NCBI GenBank assembly: GCA_003134995.1
Contig: PLDC01000019.1
Coordinates: 17,102-81,101 of the forward strand
Origin: Acidobacteriaceae bacterium
Lineage (GTDB): Bacteria > Acidobacteriota > Terriglobia > Terriglobales > Acidobacteriaceae
Length of the DNA stretch: 64,000 bases
Direction: 5' to 3'
Below, in pieces: positions 1 through 7,886 of this stretch. The notes under the pieces are model-generated. The model was not told the origin of the DNA. It did no database searches and worked only from the letters and a program-made list of their open reading frames with translations. The translations under genes and the position numbers were made by a program. The first letter of the stretch is position 1; each line of letters opens with the position of its first letter.

Positions 1-603
1 GCCGCGCGCGATCTCGCCGACAGTCTTTACGCCGAACTCTACGGCACCACCACGCGCGAAGGCGAACGCGTTTCAAAGCTAGCCTCGTTCACGGGACGCG
101 GATCGCTCGAAGGCTGGTTGCGCACGGTGCTGGCGCAGGAATTCGTGAACCGCTATCGCCGCACCAAACGCTTGGTCAGTCTCGAAGAAGAGAGTGAAGA
201 GGGCATTCAGTTCGCCGCACCGGTACCGGAGCCGCTTCCCTCCGCCGACTCGCGGCTAGAATCCGCCACGGACGCCGCCCTCGCTGCCCTCGACAGCGAA
301 GACCGCATGGTGCTCTCGGCATATTATCTCGATGGCCGCACACTGGCCGAGATCGCCCGCATGTTGGGAGTGCACGAATCCACCATCAGCCGCAAAGTGG
401 ACAAGCTAGGCAAGTCGTTGCGCAAGAAGATCATGGCTGGCATGATGCAGCAAGGCATGGCCCGCCGCCAGGCCGAAGAGGCATTAGAGGTGGATGTCCG
501 GGACCTGCAGGTCGATATTCGCCGAAGCCTCGCGCAAGATTCTCCGGCACCAACGTTCTTAGAGAAGAAAGTTCAGGTAAGGACCAGGGAAGGCTCAGGA
601 TAA
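1..603 (+). CDS. ECF-like RNA polymerase sigma factor (5' end missing)
   Basis: The frame is open from the left window edge, so about 200 C-terminal codons are present and the true start lies outside. The stretch FTGRGSLEGWLR followed by a basic helix (NRYRRTKR) fits the end of sigma region 2. The segment LDSEDRMVLSAYYLDGRT and then EIARMLGVHESTISRKVDKL is a region-4 helix-turn-helix that would read the -35 element. Such proteins direct RNA polymerase to a small regulon, often under an anti-sigma factor. The next gene, 59 bases downstream, encodes a zinc-finger membrane protein that could be that partner. A first in-frame TTG at 118 is only an internal codon. The family is clear; the regulon is unknown. 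Confidence 0.8.
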   Translation, partial: AARDLADSLYAELYGTTTREGERVSKLASFTGRGSLEGWLRTVLAQEFVNRYRRTKRLVSLEEESEEGIQFAAPVPEPLPSADSRLESATDAALAALDSEDRMVLSAYYLDGRTLAEIARMLGVHESTISRKVDKLGKSLRKKIMAGMMQQGMARRQAEEALEVDVRDLQVDIRRSLAQDSPAPTFLEKKVQVRTREGSG

Positions 604-641
604 GCAGCTCTTAATCTTTGCCTAACATGGGCTGAAGGAAC

Positions 642-660
642 AGCTAGAAGCTAGAAGCTA
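642..660 (+). repeat. short AGCTAGA heptamer run
   Basis: About 2.7 copies of the 7-base unit AGCTAGA end 2 bases before the start codon of the next gene. It is one of the small single-arm members of the heptamer family found throughout this window. Confidence 0.6.
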
Positions 661-662
661 AA

Positions 663-2249
663 ATGCAAGACGTCCCCAAAATCGTGAGAGCCAGATTGCA
701 GCGGACAACGCCGGCCACGGCAGAGACACATCCCGATGCCGACCTGCTCACCGCGTTCGCCGAGCGCTCTTTAGTCGGTGGTGAGCGCGACCACGTGCTC
801 GAACACTTAGCTCGTTGCGCCGATTGCTGCGACGTCGTGGCGTTTGCGTTGCCTGCCACCGAAGACGTTGTGCTGGCAAAGCCTGCAGCTCCGCGACGCG
901 GATGGCTGACGCTGCCCGTTCTTCGTTGGAGCGTAGTTACCGCAGGAATCCTGGCCCTCACATCGGTAGGGATTGTGCAATACCGGCAGCGCGGTCAAGA
1001 AAAGACAGCAGTAGCTGCTAGGCTCATGTTGCGCGATCAACCGGCGGACTCTGCCGCGCCGAATCCTGCGTCTACTCCGCAGGCGAAAGCTTCCCAGTCG
1101 CTTACTTCGCCAACGGAGACGGGAAAACAAACTGTGACGGAGAAGCGTGCTCCGGTGCCGTCGGGCGCCCAGAGCGCCTTTTCCGCACGGCTGTCCGCAG
1201 ATAAGTCTGCTCCTGCGCCCCGTCCAGTCTTCCCCCAATCCCAGTCCGCACAACGCGCAGCTTCGGCAGGTAAGGTTCACGGCAGTATCGGCGGTCCGGT
1301 CCGCGGCCTTGGCTTCAGCTCCGCTGGCGGTCGAGCCTCCAGACGTGCCGAGGCTGCGACTCCGCCCGGCTCTTCGGCTTTTGCCGACAACTCAAAGAAC
1401 GCGACATCCGCCATCGTGCCACAGAATCCAAATTTCGGAGCCGTTCAGCGTGCTCCCGCCACTTCGACCGCGACCACTGTTGAAGTGTCGGGGGCATCTC
1501 CGCAGGTCACGACCCAAACCACAGCGCAAAACCAGCTTCAGGATCAGCTTGTTCAGAATGACGCGGCCGGAGCGTCGTCCTCAGCCGATCGCGTGGGCAA
1601 AGCAAAACCCGCGTCGCCGCAAGTGTTGGTCATGGCGCCGGCGCCTTTGCTGCACGCAGAACCCGCTCTCACGAAAATTGCAACCGCCCCACGTTGGACC
1701 ATCAGCGCAAGCGGCGCACTGCAACGCTCGTTCGACGGAGGCAACACCTGGCTCGATGTAGACGTCACAGCGAACGCCACCCAGAGCGCCAATCTCGCAC
1801 GGAGCGCCCAAGCCGGAATGGCCGTCGAAGTAGCCAGCGCGGCCGTCGAAGTCCAAACCGAAAGCCGGAACGAAGCCCCAACCGAAATTCAAACCGAAAC
1901 CCAAACCGCGGGGAAGTCCGAGAAAAAGACAACGGCGAAGTCCATGGCAACATCCGGCGCGCGATCCGCTGCGAAGTCGTCGCCAGGCACGCACACAATC
2001 TTCCGCGCCGTTTCTGTATCCTCGAACGCCGCCGACGTCTGGGCCGGAGGTTCAGCGGCTGCCCTGTATCACACCGTAGACGGCGGCAATCGCTGGACCC
2101 GCGTGGTTCCGTCCGAGGCCGGAGTCCTTCTCGCCGGCAACATCATCGCCATTCAATTCTCCGACCCGCAGAACGGAATCGTAACCACATCGACCGCCGA
2201 AGTCTGGACGACCGTCGACGCCGGTCAAACCTGGCACAAGCAACAATAA
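663..2249 (+). CDS. zinc-finger anti-sigma-like membrane protein with Ycf48/BNR-like C-terminus
   Basis: 528 residues. A putative zinc-binding finger lies near the N-terminus (H48-x3-C52-x2-C55, in HLARCADCC), as in ZAS anti-sigma factors. A single membrane segment follows at about residues 84-106, then a long low-complexity Ala/Ser/Thr/Gln-rich linker (about 115-340). The C-terminal part has three copies of an Asp-Gly/Ala-Gly-x-x-Trp motif (FDGGNTWLDV, VDGGNRWTRV, VDAGQTWHKQ) typical of BNR / Ycf48-like beta-propeller repeats. It follows the sigma gene by 59 bases, which suggests an operon with the finger facing the cytoplasm and the propeller outside. What is seen is the domain order; an anti-sigma role is inferred from order and neighbour. 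The ATG is preceded by a heptamer repeat rather than a clear ribosome site. Confidence 0.7.
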   Translation: MQDVPKIVRARLQRTTPATAETHPDADLLTAFAERSLVGGERDHVLEHLARCADCCDVVAFALPATEDVVLAKPAAPRRGWLTLPVLRWSVVTAGILALTSVGIVQYRQRGQEKTAVAARLMLRDQPADSAAPNPASTPQAKASQSLTSPTETGKQTVTEKRAPVPSGAQSAFSARLSADKSAPAPRPVFPQSQSAQRAASAGKVHGSIGGPVRGLGFSSAGGRASRRAEAATPPGSSAFADNSKNATSAIVPQNPNFGAVQRAPATSTATTVEVSGASPQVTTQTTAQNQLQDQLVQNDAAGASSSADRVGKAKPASPQVLVMAPAPLLHAEPALTKIATAPRWTISASGALQRSFDGGNTWLDVDVTANATQSANLARSAQAGMAVEVASAAVEVQTESRNEAPTEIQTETQTAGKSEKKTTAKSMATSGARSAAKSSPGTHTIFRAVSVSSNAADVWAGGSAAALYHTVDGGNRWTRVVPSEAGVLLAGNIIAIQFSDPQNGIVTTSTAEVWTTVDAGQTWHKQQ

Positions 2250-2269
2250 AAAATACCGTAACTATCGTG

Positions 2270-2330
2270 TCATCTTGAGCGGAGGTTGTGCTTAGCGAAC
2301 GCGAAGCACAATCATATTCGAAGGACCCCT
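2270..2330 (-). repeat. dispersed GAATGACA-type intergenic repeat (reverse copy)
   Basis: The stretch begins TGTCATCTTGAGCGG and contains an inverted repeat around GTGCTTAGCGAACGCGAAGCAC. It is a reverse-oriented relative of the hairpin-plus-GAATGACA repeats seen near 40.5, 41.6, 43.6, 45.7 and 62.2 kb. Confidence 0.5.
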
Positions 2331-2450
2331 TTTCGATTACGCCGCCATTGACGCCTCGGGGAATTTCGACAACTCGCCCTGCCACTTCCACTTTGTGTCC
2401 CGATTAGTACACGCCTGAATAACTGGGAAAATCCGATTACTAAAGTGACG

Positions 2451-2479
2451 TTTACACGAAATCACTAGTTCTCTACTAT
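2451..2479 (+). promoter_or_regulatory. sigma-70-type promoter for a candidate small RNA
   Basis: TTTACA at 2451-2456 and TACTAT at 2474-2479 are separated by exactly 17 bases. No reading frame follows; a hairpin and an intrinsic terminator do. Confidence 0.5.
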
Positions 2480-2485
2480 CCATTT

Positions 2486-2552
2486 CGTGGTTTGGCAGTT
2501 CTGGGGGAGGGCTGCCGAGGCGTCTTGAACTGAAAAGTTCAGGACGCTTTTT
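2486..2552 (+). ncRNA. candidate small RNA of about 67 nt
   Basis: Predicted to start about 7 bases after the -10 box and to end in the T-run of the terminator at 2520-2552. It contains one more hairpin, GGCAG (2494-2498) pairing with CTGCC (2512-2516), with a purine-rich loop containing GGGGGAGGG, so the loop is ribosome-site-like or could pair with C-rich mRNA. No ORF fits. It lies just beyond the 3' end of the Fur-family gene, which reads the other way, and downstream of the anti-sigma gene. Acidobacterial small-RNA motifs are known (for example Acido-1), but I could not test membership. It could instead be only a terminator with an accidental promoter. Confidence 0.45.
2520..2552 (+). terminator. 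intrinsic terminator
   Basis: A 12-base arm (2520-2531) pairs with 2536-2547 with one G-T wobble around a GAAA loop and is followed by five T. Confidence 0.85.
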
Positions 2553-2575
2553 ACTTGCTTACGTAAAGCCGATTA

Positions 2576-2618
2576 TGTGGGGACAGCCGCCCTCGACTGT
2601 CCGCCGGGCAAAGCCCGG
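2576..2618 (-). repeat. REP-like double hairpin (GGGACAGCC family), copy 1
   Basis: GACAGCCGCCCTCGACTGTC forms one hairpin and CCGGGCAAAGCCCGG a second. Near-identical copies lie at 52199-52242 and, reversed, inside a coding sequence at 57941-57983. Confidence 0.75.
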
Positions 2619-2632
2619 CCCCTAGCCTAACG

Positions 2633-3079
2633 CTACTTCGAACAAGCCGCGCAGTACCCGCCAATCTCCAATCGCGAAACCACAATCCGGAACCGGCAAT
2701 CCTTCTCCACCTGTCCCTTCAGCTTCTCGAAAATGTCGCTGACAAATTCCATGATCTTGCCGCAGCGCAGGCACGCCATGTGGATGTGGTCTCGATTCAC
2801 CTTGCGCTCGTAATAATGTCCCTCGCCATGAATGTGCATCAGGTCGAGTTCGTCAATCAAACCGTGCCGCTTCAGCATGCGCAGGGTCCGGTAAACCGTG
2901 CTGCGATCCACGCTCGCATCCAGCTTCTGCGCTTTGCGCAAAAGTTGGGCCGCATCCAGATGTTTGCTCGCTGTCTCCATCACCCGCAGAATCGCGCGCC
3001 GCTGCTGGGTCATGCGGATCCCACGTTCGGCGAGGTGAGCTTGCAACCGGCCCGGTATTTCAGTCTGAGGTAATGGCAT
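2633..3079 (-). CDS. Fur-family transcriptional regulator
   Basis: 148 residues from the ATG at 3077-3079, which has GGAGAAG about 8 bases upstream. A TTG at 3112 would add 11 residues, but that extension lies over an operator-like site. The N-terminal winged helix is recognisable (MTQQRRAILRVM, DRSTVYRTLRMLKRHGL), followed by the metal-binding dimerisation domain with HIHMACLRCGKIMEF and C-terminal GGYCAAC; the two CxxC pairs form the structural zinc site. Family members sense Fe, Zn, Mn or peroxide, and the metal cannot be told from the sequence. The gene diverges from a TonB-dependent receptor gene, and the gap holds three related Fur-box-like sites, one 16 bases before this ATG, which suggests autoregulation and control of the receptor. 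Confidence 0.9.
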   Translation of the reverse strand: MPLPQTEIPGRLQAHLAERGIRMTQQRRAILRVMETASKHLDAAQLLRKAQKLDASVDRSTVYRTLRMLKRHGLIDELDLMHIHGEGHYYERKVNRDHIHMACLRCGKIMEFVSDIFEKLKGQVEKDCRFRIVVSRLEIGGYCAACSK

Positions 3080-3094
3080 AAGACGCTTCTCCAC

Positions 3095-3113
3095 TGTCGC
3101 AACTGGTCGCAAT
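3095..3113 (-). promoter_or_regulatory. Fur-box-like operator, site 1
   Basis: On the minus strand it reads ATTGCGACCAGTTGCGACA, resembling sites 2 and 3 in its two GCGAC/GCAAC-type halves. It ends 16 bases before the fur-family ATG. Confidence 0.4.
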
Positions 3114-3183
3114 CACGCTGCGACGGAATCTAACGCCCGTTCTTGACTCCGGCTGGCAATATCCGTCACTATGAAAGGTTCAG

Positions 3184-3202
3184 ATGCGACTCGATTGCAA
3201 CT
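3184..3202 (+). promoter_or_regulatory. Fur-box-like operator, site 2
   Basis: ATGCGACTCGATTGCAACT. With two flanking bases it matches site 3 at 18 of 21 positions. It lies in the middle of the divergent gap. Confidence 0.4.
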
Positions 3203-3271
3203 AGCAGCACTTCGCTTCTTCCCCCTCGAATCCCGGCGGATTAGCAATCGAAGGCTAAAGCATAGCGGTAG

Positions 3272-3290
3272 ATGCGACTGATTTGCAACT
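3272..3290 (+). promoter_or_regulatory. Fur-box-like operator, site 3
   Basis: ATGCGACTGATTTGCAACT contains an imperfect 7-1-7 dyad (TGCGACT-G-ATTTGCA), the layout of Fur-family operators. It ends 36 bases before the receptor start codon, where repressor would block transcription or initiation. Confidence 0.45.
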
Positions 3291-3326
3291 GGAAGTTTGC
3301 AGCCTTGAACGCGCTTCAAGAAATCA

Positions 3327-6300
3327 ATGCGGAGTCTTTTCAAAACAATCCTGAGCCTGCGCCTGTCTCTGTGCCTCGTGGCGACAGCCTTCGCCGGCGT
3401 AGGCGGCAGCATCTCCGGCACAATCCAAGATCCCTCGGGCGCAGCGATTCCTAAAGCCTCCGTAACTGTGATCAACACCAGTACGGGCGTCCGGCAGTCC
3501 ACCACAACCGACAGTCGCGGCACTTACACCTTTCCAGTTCTTCCAGTCGGCGGCTACGCTCTCGAAGTGAACCAGCCTGGCTTCAAACCCTACCGCCGCA
3601 ACGGAATCACACTCGACGCCAACAGCGCTCTGCTGCTCGATGTTGTGCTGCAAGTAGGTGAGACATCCGATGCCATCACCGTCAACGAGAACGCGGTCCA
3701 CGTCGAAACCTCCAGCTCTCAAATGGGCGAAGTCATCACCGGCACCACCATGACCGAAGTTCCTCTCAACGGTCGCAGCTACACTGATCTTCTCTCTCTT
3801 CAATCCGGAGTCGCTCCTGCCACATCCATCACCTCCAGCACGGTGCAGGATGTCGGCGCCAGCGCCTTCTCTCCCTCCGGAGACCTGAACCCCGGTACCG
3901 TCTCCATCAACGGTCAGCGTGAATTCGCCAACAGTTTCATGGTGAATGGCAGCGACGTCGAAGAAGACGTCAACATGGGCACCGCCATCATCCCCAATCT
4001 CGATTCCATTGCCGAGTTCCGAATTCTCACCAACAATTTCGACGCGGAGTACGGCGAATTCAGCGGCGGTCAGATCAACGTCATCACCAAGTCCGGCACA
4101 AACGCATTTCACGGCGACGTCTTCGAATTCCTGCGCAACACCAATCTGGACGCTCGCAACTACTTCTCCCCCACTCGCGGCTCTTTCAATCAAAATCAAT
4201 TCGGCGCAACGCTCGGCGGCCCCATCACTCGAAGCAAGATATTTTTCTTCTCCGACTATCAAGGCACGCGTCAGACTCAGGGCGTCGACACCGGATTAAT
4301 TCCCGTGCCCTCCACGGCGGATCGTTCCGGTAATCTCTCCGACTTAGCCACGTCTTTATCCGAAGTAGTGAGCGGCGCCGCATTCGCCAATACGCTCTCT
4401 CAGAATCTCGGCTATCAAATCTTCACCGGGGAGCCTTATTATTTCGCGGGCTGCAAGAATACAAACTATTCGCCGACTAGCACCACCGCGTGTGTTCTTC
4501 CCACGCTGCAAATCCCCACGAGTGCGTGGTCCGCTCCCGCGCAGCATTTGCTGCAATACATTCCCGCGCCGAATCTGTCCGGCAACTACTTCGCAACTTC
4601 CGTCAACGACCAGACCCTCCATGACAACAAAGGCGCACTCCGCCTCGACGCCAACACGCGCTGGGGTCTGTTCTCGTCCTACTATTTCCTCGACAACTTT
4701 ACTCAGAACAATCCTTATCCCACGTCTCAAGGCGGAGCGAATGTCTCCGGCTTTAACGCCCTGAATCTAGGCCGCGCGCAGTTGCTGAACTTAGGCAACA
4801 CGAAAACACTGAGGGCGACTGCCGTCAACGAATTCCGCTTCAGCTACTTGCGGGACTCGAATGATCTGGGTCGTCCGCAGGGAGGACTCGGCGTCAGCCT
4901 CGCATCTCAGGGTTTTGAAGTCGGGCCGAATACTCCCGGCATCGTGCCTCTCTCGCCGCAAACCGAGGGCGTGGAGAACGTCGTCTTCAACAACTACTCC
5001 ATAGGAACTAACACGAACGAGCTCCACCAAACCAACAACACCTTCCAGTGGCTCGACAACTTTTCGAAAGTTGTGCGCACTCATACCATGAAATTCGGCG
5101 CGGAATTTCACTACGACCAGGTCAACACTCACGCCATCGCGCAGTTCAATGGCAGCTTCCTGTTCTTCGGCAGCCAAACTGGATCTGATTTCGCCGACTT
5201 TCTCCTAGGCGCTCCCACGCAATACAACCAAAGCCAGCTCCAACCCTTTTACGGACGCAACAAATATCTCGGCCTCTATGCACAAGATAGTTGGCGCCTG
5301 CGCCCAAACTTAACGCTGAACTACGGCCTGCGCTGGGACCGCATCGAACCCTGGTATGAAAAATACAATCAAGTCGCGACCCTGGAGCCAGACCGCCAGT
5401 CAGTTGTGTTTCCCGGCGCGCCCGCCGGAATTCTCTTCCCAACCGATCCGCTGAGTGACGGAAACCGAGTTCCTCGCACCTTAGCTCCGCCGGGCGACAA
5501 AGACTTCGCTCCACGCGTTGGCATTGTCTATTCGCCCACCGCCAATTCGAATTCACTTCTAGGCAAAATCCTCGGGGGCCCCGGCCAGACCAGCCTCCGC
5601 GCGGGCTTCGGCACGTTCTACACCGCCATCGAAGCCCTCACCATCGGAGTGCTCAGCGCCAACGCGCCCTACGGCACCACCTACACCAGCCCCACCCCGC
5701 CGCTCTTTGCCACGCCGTTCCTTTCCGCTTCGACAGGCCAGGGCAGCCAATACTTTCCGGTGCAACTGGCACCGCTCGATTCCTCGGCGAGCCATCCCGA
5801 CCCGAACATCGATTGGTCGCAGTACGAGCCCATCAGCGGACTTCCCGCCTATCCCACCACCAACCGCATTCCCTACACTGAGGAATACATGTTCTCCGTG
5901 GAGCGCCAACTCTCGTCAAACACCGTGCTCAGCGCCAGTTACGTAGGCACCCAAGGACATCGCTTGCTCGCGCTAGTCGAAGCCAACCCCGGCAATCCCG
6001 CGCTCTGTTTGTTCTTGAGCAATCCCGCAAACCTCAAATCAGAATCGCCCCCACAAACTCCCTGCGGACCGTTCCTCGAAGGCAACACCTATCAGACAGT
6101 TTCAGGCCAGACCATCAACGGAACCCGCGGGCCGCTGGGCTCAAACTTTGGCAGCGTGACAAACGAGGCCACCACCGGCAACTCGAACTACAACGCACTA
6201 GAAGTCACTCTCCGCCACCACACCGAACACCTGGAGATTCTTGCCGGCTACACCTACAGCAAGTCGCTCGACCAGGCTTCCAACCTGGGCGAAGAGATCA

Positions 6301-6899
6301 ACCCCATCAACCCCGCGCTGAGCAAGGCTTTCTCCGCCTTCGATGTGAAGCAGAACTTTGTGGTGAGCTACAACTATCAACTTCCATTCGAACATCTTTC
6401 CGGCCATTCGAAGCGCTGGACCCAAGGCTGGGCGCTCTCCGGCATCATTCGATACAGCACCGGCTTTCCAGTCACGCTCTACAACTACGGCGACAACTCC
6501 TTACTGGGAACTGAACCAAACGGCGTGAATAATTATGGTGTCGACGAACCCCAGTACACTCCCGGCCCGCTCGCACTGAATCACAATCCCCGCAACGCCG
6601 CTCCCTACTTCAATACCAGCCTCTTCAGTCTTCAGCCCTTGGGCGAACCAGGCAACGCCAAGCGACGTTTCTTCTACGGCCCGGGCATCGACAACTACGA
6701 CATGGCACTGTTGAAAAATGTAGCGCTCACCGAGTCCAAGTCTCTTCAATTCCGCTTTGAGGCATTCAACGTCTTCAACCACGCCCAGTTCTATGGACCA
6801 GCTTCCGTGAACGGCAACATCAACAGCTCCTCCTTCGGAGAAGTAGTCAGCGCGGCAGCGCCCAGGCTGATGCAAGCCGCAGTCAAGTTCATCTTCTAG
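3327..6899 (+). CDS. Oar-like TonB-dependent outer-membrane receptor
   Basis: 1190 residues. A signal peptide (about 1-22, cleavage after AFA) precedes a carboxypeptidase-regulatory-like beta domain (about 26-105; GSISGTIQDPSGAAIPKASV). A plug region follows (about 120-250; EVPLNGRSYTDLLSLQSGV, GGQINVITKSGTN), then a very long beta-barrel ending in KFIF, an aromatic C-terminus typical of outer-membrane barrels. This is the Oar/CarboxypepD_reg receptor class that is highly expanded in Acidobacteriota; substrates are usually unknown (iron complexes, peptides or sugars). It is divergent from a Fur-family regulator gene and starts 36 bases after a Fur-box-like site, so metal-responsive expression is likely. 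No partner periplasmic or inner-membrane transport gene is adjacent. Confidence 0.9.
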   Translation: MRSLFKTILSLRLSLCLVATAFAGVGGSISGTIQDPSGAAIPKASVTVINTSTGVRQSTTTDSRGTYTFPVLPVGGYALEVNQPGFKPYRRNGITLDANSALLLDVVLQVGETSDAITVNENAVHVETSSSQMGEVITGTTMTEVPLNGRSYTDLLSLQSGVAPATSITSSTVQDVGASAFSPSGDLNPGTVSINGQREFANSFMVNGSDVEEDVNMGTAIIPNLDSIAEFRILTNNFDAEYGEFSGGQINVITKSGTNAFHGDVFEFLRNTNLDARNYFSPTRGSFNQNQFGATLGGPITRSKIFFFSDYQGTRQTQGVDTGLIPVPSTADRSGNLSDLATSLSEVVSGAAFANTLSQNLGYQIFTGEPYYFAGCKNTNYSPTSTTACVLPTLQIPTSAWSAPAQHLLQYIPAPNLSGNYFATSVNDQTLHDNKGALRLDANTRWGLFSSYYFLDNFTQNNPYPTSQGGANVSGFNALNLGRAQLLNLGNTKTLRATAVNEFRFSYLRDSNDLGRPQGGLGVSLASQGFEVGPNTPGIVPLSPQTEGVENVVFNNYSIGTNTNELHQTNNTFQWLDNFSKVVRTHTMKFGAEFHYDQVNTHAIAQFNGSFLFFGSQTGSDFADFLLGAPTQYNQSQLQPFYGRNKYLGLYAQDSWRLRPNLTLNYGLRWDRIEPWYEKYNQVATLEPDRQSVVFPGAPAGILFPTDPLSDGNRVPRTLAPPGDKDFAPRVGIVYSPTANSNSLLGKILGGPGQTSLRAGFGTFYTAIEALTIGVLSANAPYGTTYTSPTPPLFATPFLSASTGQGSQYFPVQLAPLDSSASHPDPNIDWSQYEPISGLPAYPTTNRIPYTEEYMFSVERQLSSNTVLSASYVGTQGHRLLALVEANPGNPALCLFLSNPANLKSESPPQTPCGPFLEGNTYQTVSGQTINGTRGPLGSNFGSVTNEATTGNSNYNALEVTLRHHTEHLEILAGYTYSKSLDQASNLGEEINPINPALSKAFSAFDVKQNFVVSYNYQLPFEHLSGHSKRWTQGWALSGIIRYSTGFPVTLYNYGDNSLLGTEPNGVNNYGVDEPQYTPGPLALNHNPRNAAPYFNTSLFSLQPLGEPGNAKRRFFYGPGIDNYDMALLKNVALTESKSLQFRFEAFNVFNHAQFYGPASVNGNINSSSFGEVVSAAAPRLMQAAVKFIF

Positions 6900-6903
6900 C
6901 GGC

Positions 6904-7101
6904 CGCGGAAAAACTCACAAAAAGACATTGCTGAAAAACACACAAAATAGAGGTTGCGGAAAAATGCAAATAGAGCCGCGGGAAAACTTACAAATTAGAG
7001 ATGCAGAAAAATTTACGAACCAGAGATGTGGAAAAACTTACGAACTAGAGATGTGGAAAAAAAGTTCCAAAGAGAGTCGCGAAAAGACTCACAAACGCAT
7101 G
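6904..7101 (+). repeat. degenerate ~25-bp tandem repeat, about 8 copies
   Basis: Successive units follow the pattern GGAAAA-A-CTTACAAA-TAGAGATGC with drift in sequence and length (22-30 bases). The best-conserved units lie around 6982-7055. It starts a few bases after the receptor stop codon. One frame stays open through part of it, but the translation has no protein character. Confidence 0.75.
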
Positions 7102-7167
7102 CAGCACCGTGGAAGAGCGGCGCTTCAGCGCCGCGTCGGGAACCATAGATGAAACGGGCTTTAGCCC
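7097..7167 (+). repeat. bipartite hairpin repeat, copy 1
   Basis: GGCGCTTCAGCGCC and GGGCTTTAGCCC hairpins joined by a variable linker. A reversed copy with the same GTGGAAGAGCGGCGCTT core lies at 15974-16050. Confidence 0.7.
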
Positions 7168-7437
7168 AGTGGCCCGTCCTTGCATCGCCAACGAGTTTCC
7201 GAACCTCTTCTACCCACGCAACCCGCAACGTACCCTACCGGACCATCCAGCCTTCCTGCGACTTCCTCCCCTCCCCGAGCATCAAACGGCAGTGATACGA
7301 TAATGGGTTGACCCCAAGTTGGGTAGCCATCATAGGTATTCAAATACGATCGTCCGGGTCCCGGCAAAGACACTCGTTGTTTCCAAAACACGGGAGCGTC
7401 CGCCGACAACGCGACGTTACAACGAGGAGAAACGAAC

Positions 7438-7770
7438 ATGGCAGGTAATGGAATCGTCGAAGTCACCGATGCAAACTTCGACCAGGATGTATTGAAATCA
7501 GATACGCCCGTGCTAGTGGATTTCTGGGCAACATGGTGCGGCCCGTGCCGCGCTATCGCTCCCATCGTCGAGGAACTGGCCAAGGACTACCAGGGCAGAA
7601 TCAAAATCGGCAAAATGGATGTCGACTCCAACAGCTCCACTCCGATGCGCTACAAAGTAACCGGCATTCCAACGCTGCTCGTCTTCAAAGGCGGACAAGT
7701 AGTGGAGCAGATCGTCGGATACAAGCCCAAGGAAGCCATCGCGCAAGCGCTTGATCGCCACGTCAGCTGA
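7438..7770 (+). CDS. trxA: thioredoxin
   Basis: 110 residues, the usual length for TrxA. The redox site WCGPC is at about residues 32-36 within VLVDFWATWCGPCRAIAP, and the cis-proline region is GIPTLLVFKGG, with the C-terminal helix intact. It reduces protein disulfides in the cytoplasm using thioredoxin reductase. The start ATG has GAGGAG 7-12 bases upstream (ACGAGGAGAAACGAAC). It is a single-gene unit with a strong terminator right after it. A TTGACC at 7308 may be its -35 box, but the -10 match is poor, so I do not list the promoter separately. Confidence 0.97.
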   Translation: MAGNGIVEVTDANFDQDVLKSDTPVLVDFWATWCGPCRAIAPIVEELAKDYQGRIKIGKMDVDSNSSTPMRYKVTGIPTLLVFKGGQVVEQIVGYKPKEAIAQALDRHVS

Positions 7771-7791
7771 GCCATTTCTAACTTGAACCTC

Positions 7792-7831
7792 GAACGCACG
7801 CGGACCTCATGAGTCGCGTGCGTTCCGCTTT
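7792..7831 (+). terminator. intrinsic terminator after trxA
   Basis: GAACGCACGCGGAC (from 7792) pairs with GTCGCGTGCGTTC (to 7824) with one bulged base, followed by CGCTTTT. Confidence 0.85.
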
Positions 7832-7866
7832 TATGTCGAGCTTCGCCAGAGCTCGATTGGCCCGAA

Positions 7867-7884
7867 TCTAGAAGCTAGAAGCTC
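7867..7884 (+). repeat. short CTAGAAG heptamer run
   Basis: About two copies of the CTAGAAG unit directly follow the stop codon of the minus-strand DUF3224-like gene (ends at 7887). This is a minor member of the heptamer family. Confidence 0.5.
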
Positions 7885-7886
7885 TC

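Noticed and set aside
3324..4262. 312-codon minus-strand frame over the receptor gene
   Set aside because: Val/Gly/Asp-rich shadow product; the plus strand has a signal peptide and receptor motifs.
6928..7152. 74-codon frame inside the 25-bp tandem repeat
   Set aside because: The product simply reflects the A-rich repeat and runs into a hairpin repeat; no ribosome site.
7308..7337. Promoter of trxA (TTGACC with ATAGGT)
   Set aside because: The -35 is fair but the -10 match is poor and a better pair is not present, so it is not listed as a feature.
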